Of a DNA stretch of 10,314 bases, positions 1 to 6,289 are shown one piece after another. The translations under genes and the position numbers were made by a program. Location of the stretch: NCBI GenBank assembly GCA_020425885.1, contig JAGQRA010000566.1, forward strand, positions 1-10,314, given 5' to 3'. Position 1 is the stretch's first letter, and each line of letters begins with the position of its first letter. Origin of the DNA: Planctomycetota bacterium (GTDB lineage Bacteria; Planctomycetota; UBA1135; UBA2386). The notes under the pieces are model-generated. The model was given only the letters and a program-made list of their open reading frames with translations, had not been told where the DNA came from and did not search any database.

Positions 1-1623
1 CTCGATGGCGACGTGCTCAACGTCGGTCCCGCCCTGGTCCGGCTGCGTCTCCTGGCCGAGGCCGGCAAGGAAGATGTCCGGGAGATCGATCCCGCCACGC
101 TGGCGCCGGGCTCGCCGATCGGCAATTGGTACCAGACGCTGATGGAGATGGCCGACCATCTCGAGGGGCTGAAGAGTCCGGCCCAGATGGTCGAGGCCGC
201 GACGGCGGCGATCCTGCGCGCGACCGGGGCCGACCGCGTGCATGTCGTACTCGACCTCGACGAAGGGGCGCAGTCGTTCTTCGCCAGTCGCAGCGGTGAC
301 CACCAGCCGTTCCGGGTCAGCCGTTCGCTCGTCGACCAGGTGCGCGAGTCGGGGCGCGTCGTGCACGTGCCGATCGCCGAATCGGACCCGGTGGCGCGCA
401 CGTTCCACAGCGTGCGCAGCGAGGGTATCTCGGCCGCGGTGGCGCTGCCGGTGCGGGCGCTCGGCAAGACGCTCGGCATCCTGTACGCGGACTGCACGCG
501 CGACGGCGCGGTGTTGTCGGCCGACGATCTGCAGCGGATGGCGTTCTGCAGCCGCATCCTGGCCTCGTCGCTCGGCAACCGCGTGCTGGTCCACAGCCTG
601 CTCGATCGCGTCGGCGACAGAAAGGCCGCGCCGCATTGGGCACTCGTGAGCCGCAGCCCGGCCTGCGAGGAGCTGGTGCAACGCGTCAAGCTCTATGCGC
701 CGGCCGACTACACCGTGCTGATCCGCGGCGAGACCGGCGTCGGCAAGGAGGTGATCGCCAAGGCGCTGCACGATCTGTCGCGCCGCAGCAAGGGGCCGTT
801 CGTGCCGGTCAACTGCGCCGCGATCCCCGAGCAGCTCATGGAGAGCATGCTGTTCGGCCACGAGAAGGGCTCGTTCACCGGGGCGATGCAGGCGCGTCGC
901 GGTCACTTCGAGGAGGCGCACGGCGGCACGATCTTCCTCGACGAGATCGGCGACATGGCGCACGAGCTGCAGGCCAAGATCCTGCGCGTGCTGCAGGATC
1001 GCACCGTGACCCGGATCGGCGGTCAGCGCCAGGTCCGGGTCGACGTCCGCATCGTCGCGGCCACGCACCAGGATCTCGAGCGCATGGTCGGCGAGGGTCG
1101 GTTCCGCCAGGATCTCTACTACCGCCTGCGCGAACTCGAGATCACGTTGCCGCCGCTGCGCGAGCGCCCCGAGGACATCGAGATGCTGTGCGGTCGTTTC
1201 CTCGGCGAGGCGGCGGAGGAACTCGGCTACGACGAGGTGCCGACGCTGGCGGTCGAGGCTATGGCCCGGCTGCGGCTGATGCCGTGGCCCGGCAACATCC
1301 GCGAGCTGCGCCACGTCATCAAGGGTGCGGCCCTGCGCGCCGGCAGGGGTGTCATCCAGGTTCAGCACCTCGATCTCGATCGCAATTCGCCGCCGCGGTC
1401 ACCTTCCGCGGTGGCCGACTCCGCGACCGACACCGACTCGGCCGCCGGCGTCGACGCGATCGGGACCTGGAAGGAGCGTCTCGAGGCGCAGGAGAAGGAG
1501 GCGCTGAAGCGCACGTTCGATGCCGCCGCCGGCAATCTGACGCGCGGCGCCGAGCTGTTCGGCGTGCCGCGGACGACCTACCGCGAGAAGCTGATGCGGC
1601 ACGGTCTGCTCAGTTCGGGGTGA
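1..1623 (+). CDS. Sigma-54-dependent transcriptional activator with FHA remnant, GAF, AAA+ and Fis-type HTH domains (5' partial)
   Basis: This is a bacterial enhancer-binding protein that would use ATP hydrolysis to open promoters held by sigma-54 RNA polymerase. The reading frame is open to the left edge. The first codons (LDGDVLNVGPALVRLRLL) match the end of an FHA domain, so I read the gene as truncated and not as starting at the GTG at 13. A GAF sensor domain spans about 150-590. The AAA+ core has Walker A GETGVGKE at 727-750, the sigma-54 contact loop GSFTGA at 868-885 (usual form GAFTGA), Walker B GTIFLDE at 925-945, an arginine-finger segment RFRQDLYYRL near 1099-1128 and sensor II WPGNIREL at 1285-1308. 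A Fis-type helix-turn-helix ends the protein (about 1480-1611; GNLTRGAELFGVPRTTYREKL). There is no receiver domain in the visible part; an FHA domain would imply control by a phosphothreonine partner. The targets are unknown. The family call is very secure. Confidence 0.95.
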   Translation, partial: LDGDVLNVGPALVRLRLLAEAGKEDVREIDPATLAPGSPIGNWYQTLMEMADHLEGLKSPAQMVEAATAAILRATGADRVHVVLDLDEGAQSFFASRSGDHQPFRVSRSLVDQVRESGRVVHVPIAESDPVARTFHSVRSEGISAAVALPVRALGKTLGILYADCTRDGAVLSADDLQRMAFCSRILASSLGNRVLVHSLLDRVGDRKAAPHWALVSRSPACEELVQRVKLYAPADYTVLIRGETGVGKEVIAKALHDLSRRSKGPFVPVNCAAIPEQLMESMLFGHEKGSFTGAMQARRGHFEEAHGGTIFLDEIGDMAHELQAKILRVLQDRTVTRIGGQRQVRVDVRIVAATHQDLERMVGEGRFRQDLYYRLRELEITLPPLRERPEDIEMLCGRFLGEAAEELGYDEVPTLAVEAMARLRLMPWPGNIRELRHVIKGAALRAGRGVIQVQHLDLDRNSPPRSPSAVADSATDTDSAAGVDAIGTWKERLEAQEKEALKRTFDAAAGNLTRGAELFGVPRTTYREKLMRHGLLSSG

Positions 1624-1703
1624 CCGCTCCGCCGGGCGGTTCGGCGCGCAACGCGCCGATGTCGGCGCACAACGCGCCGATGTCGGCGCACAACGCGCCG
1701 ATG
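1623..1703. terminator. GC-rich hairpin cluster between convergent genes, possible bidirectional terminator
   Basis: Only 81 bases separate the stop codons of the sigma-54 activator and the convergent esterase, and almost all of them can fold. A 5-bp stem pairs accgc (1623-1627) with gcggt (1636-1640). It is followed by three tandem hairpins (1641-1659, 1662-1680, 1683-1701) with stems of 7-8 bp. The hairpins fold in transcripts from either strand, which suits a shared terminator or a block to read-through into the opposite gene. None has a U-tract, so intrinsic termination of the classical kind is not shown; the function is inferred from position. Confidence 0.35.
1641..1703. repeat. Three tandem copies of a 21-bp palindromic unit
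   Basis: Three head-to-tail 21-bp units lie at 1641-1661, 1662-1682 and 1683-1703. Units 2 and 3 are identical, and unit 1 differs by one base (g for a at its eighth base). Each unit contains an inverted repeat. In unit 1 it is tcggcgcgcaacgcgccga, a perfect 8-bp stem around caa. The a in units 2 and 3 breaks the innermost pair and leaves a 7-bp stem with a 5-base loop. The array ends one base before the esterase stop codon (1705-1707, read on the minus strand). The unit length is a multiple of three, but the repeats lie outside both genes. Confidence 0.9.
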
Positions 1704-1704
1704 G

Positions 1705-2937
1705 TCAGCGCGCCACCGACAGCAGCGCCTCGGCGAACGCGACGCCGATGCCGGCCATGGTCTTGGCGCAGCCGAGGTAGTGATAGCCGGCATTCGACGC
1801 GCCGCGGTTCCAGACCGCCTCGTCCGCGGCGCCGACGATCTCGGCCCGATACCTGTCGACGTAGGCCCGTTGCTCCTCGTCGCTCATCGTGCCGTCCTTG
1901 TTGGCGTGGTTCTTGTTCTTCGTCCGCAGCATGCGCGCCATGTCGCGGACCTTGTCCAGCCGCGTCGCGATCTCGGCGAGCCTGGTATCCCAGTAGGGCG
2001 CCGTCGGCACGGCGATCACGTTGCCCGCGAACTCGGGCAGCGCCGCCGGCGCCGCCATGGCGGCGCGGAAGTTCCTGTGGACAGGGTTGCTGTCATTGCC
2101 GAGCGGGCCGCCGACACCCATGACGCCGATCACGAACGGCATCTCGGGTGCTGCCAGGTCCCGCCGCACGTCGCGGATGAAGTGGGCCAGACATTCCGCG
2201 TAGCGGTCGTAGCCGCCTGGCTTGTCGCGATCGGGATAGACGCCGCGATCGACCATGTCGTTCCAACCCTGGAACCAGACGAAGCCCGCGATCTCGTAGC
2301 CGGCGTCGGCGTCGTAGGCCGGACAGACACGGTGGAGGTCGCCGAGCACGTGTCTGCAGTGCTCGATCATCAGGCGGTAGTAGCGGCCGGTGGCCGCGAC
2401 CTTGTCGGCCACGATCTGCTCGACATCCTTGTGCTGGCTCTCGAACTGCTCGAGCTGTCTGGGATCGAACACGAACGGACCGGCAGACGGCGGCCGGAAG
2501 TCGGTGTGCAGCGACTTGCCGCCCCACGCCGTCTTGATGATCAGCACCGGCGCTGCGCTGGCCTCGCCGATGCGGATGCCGAACGTGAACTCGGGTCCGA
2601 TCTTGCCACCGTCCTGGCTGGGGTCGGAGCGCGCGCCGTAGCCGGCCGTCAACGGCCCGAAGCCTTCGCCGTTGCCGTCGCGCGAGCCGGTGAGGTAGGA
2701 GATCCAGACATCGTCGCAGACCTTGGGCTGGCCGTCGGCGCCGAGCATGCGCCGCAGCAGCGGCGCGGTCTTCGGGTCGTCGCCGAGGTAGTCGAAGGTC
2801 GCGACCTTGGCGTGGCCCTCCATGTTGGACTGACCGGCGAGAACGTAGACCTGCAGCTTCTGTGCGGCGAGAGCGGCGTGGAGCAGGACGGCGACGGCGA
2901 TCGCGGCGCTACCGTGCGGGAACGTGCTGTGCTTCAT
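1705..2937 (-). CDS. Exported SASA-family (sialate O-acetylesterase-like) carbohydrate esterase
   Basis: This is a 410-residue SGNH-fold hydrolase of the SASA domain family (Pfam PF03629), whose members remove acetyl groups from sialic acids or plant polysaccharides such as xylan. The start ATG at 2937 is chosen because it gives a clear signal peptide (hydrophobic core around residues 10-25, HAALAA cleavage region); the frame stays open upstream but adds nothing recognisable. Block I is LAGQSNMEG with the nucleophile Ser37. GPEFTFG is at 114-120, TAWGGKS at 136-142 and WFQGWND at 221-227. The C-terminal block YHYLGCAKTMAGIG carries the likely catalytic His386. The length is normal for exported planctomycete-type members. 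It probably acts in the periplasm or outside the cell. It stands alone: convergent with the sigma-54 activator and divergent from the metallophosphoesterase, 133 bp away. No Shine-Dalgarno site is seen. The true substrate cannot be read from sequence. Confidence 0.92.
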   Translation of the reverse strand: MKHSTFPHGSAAIAVAVLLHAALAAQKLQVYVLAGQSNMEGHAKVATFDYLGDDPKTAPLLRRMLGADGQPKVCDDVWISYLTGSRDGNGEGFGPLTAGYGARSDPSQDGGKIGPEFTFGIRIGEASAAPVLIIKTAWGGKSLHTDFRPPSAGPFVFDPRQLEQFESQHKDVEQIVADKVAATGRYYRLMIEHCRHVLGDLHRVCPAYDADAGYEIAGFVWFQGWNDMVDRGVYPDRDKPGGYDRYAECLAHFIRDVRRDLAAPEMPFVIGVMGVGGPLGNDSNPVHRNFRAAMAAPAALPEFAGNVIAVPTAPYWDTRLAEIATRLDKVRDMARMLRTKNKNHANKDGTMSDEEQRAYVDRYRAEIVGAADEAVWNRGASNAGYHYLGCAKTMAGIGVAFAEALLSVAR

Positions 2938-3070
2938 CGGTGGCAGCAGCCTATGCGGTGTCGGCGGTGCTGCCCAAGGCCATGATCGTTCCGCATCCGT
3001 GTTCCGCGGAATCGGCGTCGGATCCGGCCCGCCCCTTGTTTCTGGCCCGCTTAGCAGTAACCAATGTCCG
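2938..3070. promoter_or_regulatory. Divergent intergenic region with two palindromes (candidate operators)
   Basis: This 133-bp gap between the divergent esterase and metallophosphoesterase should hold both promoters. It contains a perfect 10-bp palindrome ttccgcggaa (3002-3011) and, 17 bp further, an 8-bp palindrome cggatccg (3019-3026). The heptamer gttccgc occurs twice, at 2988-2994 and 3001-3007. A relatively AT-rich patch (about 3035-3066) lies just before the plus-strand gene. I could not identify a convincing -35/-10 pair or a sigma-54 site (TGGCAC-N5-TTGC type). Palindromes of this size also arise by chance in GC-rich DNA. Confidence 0.25.
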
Positions 3071-3988
3071 GTGTTCCCTGCCTCTCGTGATCGCATCGCG
3101 ACCCTGACGGTCGTCGGCGACGTGCACCGTTGGTGGCGGCCGGCAGACTCCGCGTTCCTCGAGCGCACCCGCCCCGATCTGGCGATGTTCGTCGGTGACC
3201 TCGGCGACGAAGACGTCGAGATGGTGGCACGCATCGCCCGGCTGCAGGTCGACAAGGCGGTGATCCTCGGCAATCACGATGCCTGGCAGAGCTTCGGCCG
3301 CAAGGCGCCGACCGACAAGCTGCGCGAGTCGCTGGCCGTGCTCGGCTCCGATCACCTCGCCTACGCGGTCCGCGAGGTGCCCGCCGCCGGCGTCTCGGTG
3401 ATCGGCGCGCGGCCGTTCTCGTGGGGCGGTCAGAGCCTGCGCAGCCCCGAGATCTACGACGAGCTGTTCGGCATCCACACCATGCGGCAGTCGGCCGCGG
3501 CCATCGTCGACGCCGCGCACCAGGCCCAGCATCGCGACATCGTCATCCTGGCCCACAACGGACCGATCGGGCTCGGCGCCGCGACGCACGACATCTTCGG
3601 CAAGGACTTCGGCAAGCCCGGTGGTGACTGGGGCGATCGCGACCTCGCGTTGGCGCTGCCGCGGATCGACGCCATGGGGCTCAACGTGCGGGCGGTGATC
3701 GCCGGGCACATGCACCATCGGTTGAGCCATCCGAAGGGCGGTGAGCGGACGCGGTTCCTGAAACATCGCGGCACGCTGTTCCTGAACACGGCCTACGTGC
3801 CGCGGGTTCGCCAGGACGACTGTGGCAACGAACTGTCCTACTTCGTGCGCACGAAGTGGCAGGCCGGGAAATGCCTGGCCATCGAGGAACTCTGGATCGA
3901 TCTGCACAGCGACGTGGTCTCGGTCTCCTCGCCCGAGATCGTCGAGATGCGGGATCAGCCGCCGGTCATCGACGAGGTCGAGGAATAG
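3071..3988 (+). CDS. Calcineurin-like metallophosphoesterase
   Basis: This is a dinuclear-metal phosphoesterase of about 305 residues. It has the full set of metal-binding motifs in order: GDVH at 16-19, GDLGD at 42-46, GNHD at 67-70, the isolated histidine in LAHNGP (His162), and GHMHH at 212-216. The long inserts (SWGGQSLRSPEIYDELFGI; the DIFGKDFGKPGGDWGD stretch) and the C-terminal TKWQAGKCLAIEELW segment recall, from memory, the metallophosphoesterase family of cyanobacteria and plant plastids catalogued as TIGR04168; the specific substrate of that group is not known to me. There is no signal peptide, so it is probably cytoplasmic. The start is uncertain. The GTG at 3071 puts the first motif at residue 16; an in-frame GTG at 2999 or ATG at 2924 would add sequence with no family likeness and would run into the esterase's start. 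No Shine-Dalgarno site is visible. It is convergent with the esterase-dipeptidase gene, 37 bp apart. Confidence 0.88.
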   Translation: MFPASRDRIATLTVVGDVHRWWRPADSAFLERTRPDLAMFVGDLGDEDVEMVARIARLQVDKAVILGNHDAWQSFGRKAPTDKLRESLAVLGSDHLAYAVREVPAAGVSVIGARPFSWGGQSLRSPEIYDELFGIHTMRQSAAAIVDAAHQAQHRDIVILAHNGPIGLGAATHDIFGKDFGKPGGDWGDRDLALALPRIDAMGLNVRAVIAGHMHHRLSHPKGGERTRFLKHRGTLFLNTAYVPRVRQDDCGNELSYFVRTKWQAGKCLAIEELWIDLHSDVVSVSSPEIVEMRDQPPVIDEVEE

Positions 3989-4005
3989 CCGGAAGCCGTT
4001 CCGAG

Positions 4006-4039
4006 CCTCAGCGCTTCGCGGGCCCTCAGCGCTTCGCGG
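4006..4039. repeat. 16-bp direct repeat duplicating the 3' end of the esterase-dipeptidase gene
   Basis: The 16 bases cctcagcgcttcgcgg occur at 4006-4021 and again at 4024-4039, a period of 18 bp. Read on the minus strand, each copy encodes the last codons AKR and a TGA stop. The real stop is at 4026-4028, and a second in-frame TGA lies 18 bp downstream at 4008-4010. Read-through of the first stop would add only five residues (GPAKR). The repeat fills almost the whole gap to the convergent metallophosphoesterase gene. Confidence 0.9.
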
Positions 4040-6125
4040 TGGCGTGCTGCTCGACCTGCCGCCAGACCCGCAGCAGGTTGCCCGACCAGATCTTGCCGAT
4101 CTCGGCCTCGGTGTAGCCGCGGCGCAGCAACTCGATGGTCACGTTCGCGGTCTCGCTGGCGTTGCGCCAGCCATCGATGCCGCCGCCGCCGTCGAAGTCC
4201 GAGCCGATGCCGACGTGATCGATGCCGGCGACCTCGACGGCGTGATCGATGTGGTCGACGAGGTTCTTGACATTGGCCGGGGGGTACTTGGCGTCGATCT
4301 CCTTCATGCCCTCGGCGTAGCGTTGCATGCGGGTCTCGACGTCGTCGCCGGGAGCCGGCTCGTCGGCGGCGCGGCCGATGCCGAGACGCTGCTTGAGGTC
4401 GGCCATCGCGGCGTCGCGGGCCGTCGCGTCGACCAGGAACGAACCGAGGGCGACGCATTGGATGACGCCGCCGTTGGCCGCCAGCGCGCGCAGTTGCTCG
4501 TCATCGAGATTGCGCGTGTGATCGCAGAGGGCTCGGCAGCCGGAGTGCGAGGCGATGACCGGCGCCGTGCTCGCCGCCACGGCCTGCAGCATCGTGCTCT
4601 TTGCCGCGTGCGAGACGTCGACCATGATGCCGACCCGGTTCATCTCGGCGATCGCCTTCCGACCGAGCTCGCTGAGGCCGCCGTGCAGCGGCTCGGCCGG
4701 GGTGTGCGAATCACCGAGCTGCGAGTGCTCGTTGTGGGCGAGGCTCATGTAGCGTGCGCCGCGGCGGTGGAACTCCTCGATGCGGGAGAGGTCTTCGCCC
4801 ATCGGGTAGCCGTTCTCGATGCCGATGCAGCAGATCAGCTTGCCGGCCCGATGCAGCTTCACGACCTGGTCCGGGGATGTAGCCAGGCCGATCGTGTCAC
4901 TGTTGAGGCGAACCATGCGATCGATCGCGTCGAACTTGGCGTTGGCCTGGCGCAGGGCGTCGGCATAGCCGGCCGGCGACAGCTGGCGCTGGCCGGTATA
5001 GACGATGAAGAAGGCGCAGTCGTAGTGGCCCTCGCGCATCTTCGGGAAGTCGACCTGTTGGTCGCCGCGCACGGCGGGATCGAACTTGCGCCGGAACTGC
5101 TCGCGCGTCGCGGGATCCTCGGGCAGCGACTCGGGCGCCAGCTTGGGGTCGATGTCCTTGTGCGTGTCGAGCGTCAGCACGCGTTCGTGGATCGCGTTCG
5201 CCCGGGCCAGCAGCACCTGTTCGGGGTCCGGCAGCAGATGAGCGAGCAGGAAGTGCTCGGCGTCGGCGTAGGTGTCGGACTTCGACACGCCGGCGATCGC
5301 GAGGTGACATTCGTGCCCGACCACGTCCGAGCGCTTCTTCAGCTCGATGCCGAGCTGCGGATGGTGGATGGCGTGACCGGCGTTCTTCGCCGGCAGGCTG
5401 GTGTCGCGGCCGTAGCTCAGGAACAGCGGCGGATCGTCGGCGGTGACGTGGTTGATCGGCGAGAACTCGACGAACAGCTCGCGGTGGCGATCGTAGGCGG
5501 CGAGCGCGCTCGCCATGTCCGGTTCGCCGACGGCCATCCAGATCATGCGGTGCTCGAGGATCTTGCCGCCGACCCAGGGCTCGATCACCTTCGGGTCGAT
5601 CGAGGTCTGCCCGCTATTGCCCCACGCGGCGCAGACCCGCGTCGACTGCCGCAGCACGGGATCGCTGGCGTCGGGGTCGGCGAGGTCGTCGTGGCAGGCC
5701 AGCCACATCGCGGTGCAGGCGCCGGCGCTGCCGCCCATCAGGGCGATGCGCGTCGGATCGATGTTCCATTCCTCGGCCCTGCTGCGCAGGTACTGGATGG
5801 CGCGGGCGGCATCGAGGACGGGTGCGGGCAGGGCGTCGGTGTCGGTGCGGCGGTAGTTGATCGCGGCGCAGTGGATGCCGGCAGCGAGGTAGGGCGCGCA
5901 GAACTTGCGATTGCCGGCCTTGTCGCCGGCGACCCAGCCGCCGCCGTGGATGTTGACCAGCAACGGTCGCGGGCCATCGCCCTCGGCGCGCCAGAAGTCG
6001 AGCACGCAGCGCGCGTGCGGGCCATAGGCAACGTCGGCATGCGTCGGGGCACGCTGGGCTGTGAGAGGAAGGCACGTGACCGCGATCGCGATCGCGGTGA
6101 GCTGCAGGGAGGCGCGGGTCGACAT
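4026..6125 (-). CDS. Exported fusion: BD-FAE-like alpha/beta hydrolase joined to M19 membrane dipeptidase
   Basis: This 699-residue protein carries two complete enzymes. A signal peptide (residues 1 to about 23, cleavage after LTA) is followed by an alpha/beta hydrolase (about 25-300) of the carboxylesterase/BD-FAE type. It has oxyanion motif HGGGW at 60-64, nucleophile elbow GGSAG with Ser133, probable Asp241 (YGRD) and His271 or His274 (VVGHECH). From about 312 to 690 it is an M19 (renal/membrane) dipeptidase, a zinc enzyme that cleaves dipeptides including those with C-terminal D-residues. All metal ligands are present: LDTHKD (His322, Asp324), IENG (Glu437), VDVSH (His506), IASH (His527), plus HTRN (Arg538) and GIGSDFDG (Asp643). 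The join at 300-312 is continuous, with no stop or frameshift visible. Both domains would act in the periplasm. No Shine-Dalgarno site is seen. The gene stands alone, divergent from the HEAT-repeat gene. Domain calls are secure; physiological substrates are unknown. Confidence 0.93.
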   Translation of the reverse strand: MSTRASLQLTAIAIAVTCLPLTAQRAPTHADVAYGPHARCVLDFWRAEGDGPRPLLVNIHGGGWVAGDKAGNRKFCAPYLAAGIHCAAINYRRTDTDALPAPVLDAARAIQYLRSRAEEWNIDPTRIALMGGSAGACTAMWLACHDDLADPDASDPVLRQSTRVCAAWGNSGQTSIDPKVIEPWVGGKILEHRMIWMAVGEPDMASALAAYDRHRELFVEFSPINHVTADDPPLFLSYGRDTSLPAKNAGHAIHHPQLGIELKKRSDVVGHECHLAIAGVSKSDTYADAEHFLLAHLLPDPEQVLLARANAIHERVLTLDTHKDIDPKLAPESLPEDPATREQFRRKFDPAVRGDQQVDFPKMREGHYDCAFFIVYTGQRQLSPAGYADALRQANAKFDAIDRMVRLNSDTIGLATSPDQVVKLHRAGKLICCIGIENGYPMGEDLSRIEEFHRRGARYMSLAHNEHSQLGDSHTPAEPLHGGLSELGRKAIAEMNRVGIMVDVSHAAKSTMLQAVAASTAPVIASHSGCRALCDHTRNLDDEQLRALAANGGVIQCVALGSFLVDATARDAAMADLKQRLGIGRAADEPAPGDDVETRMQRYAEGMKEIDAKYPPANVKNLVDHIDHAVEVAGIDHVGIGSDFDGGGGIDGWRNASETANVTIELLRRGYTEAEIGKIWSGNLLRVWRQVEQHATAKR

Positions 6126-6289
6126 GCCCTACGAGTACTCGGCCGATGTGAGGATGACCAGGAGCATGTCGCCTTGGCATCGAGGTCTCCGACCCGGGGC
6201 GCCGAAGGCTCAGGCCGGACCTCGGCATTGGCCGAAACCTCACCGGCCCGGTAGCCGGGCAGAGCCGCCCCTGACGCGGCCTTCGATCC
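6126..6289. promoter_or_regulatory. Divergent intergenic region between the fusion hydrolase and HEAT-repeat genes
   Basis: This 164-bp region separates two divergent starts and must hold promoters for both. It has a 6-bp GC stem-loop, gcccgg (6246-6251), loop tag, ccgggc (6255-6260), 29 bases before the HEAT-gene start. There is also a widely spaced inverted pair cgaggtc (6181-6187) / gacctcg (6218-6224). No sigma-70 or sigma-54 promoter match and no small open frame with a credible start were recognised. Regulation is not shown. Confidence 0.25.

Noticed and set aside
1641..1703. Tandem 21-bp repeats considered as a CRISPR array or as a coding repeat
   Set aside because: The units are contiguous with no variable spacers, so this is not CRISPR. 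They lie after the activator's stop and outside the esterase frame, so there is no coding support.
2938..3273. N-terminal extension of the SASA esterase up to 3273 on the minus strand
   Set aside because: It would bury the clear signal peptide inside the protein and overlap the metallophosphoesterase gene. The extra sequence has no family likeness.
6174..6190. A tggcat sequence considered as a sigma-54 promoter half
   Set aside because: There is no matching TTGC element at the required spacing.
3822..6254. An 810-codon open frame on the plus strand opposite the fusion hydrolase
   Set aside because: The opposite strand encodes two enzymes with intact active sites and a signal peptide. This frame has no recognisable motif and an Ala/Val/Gly/Asp bias typical of antisense translation.
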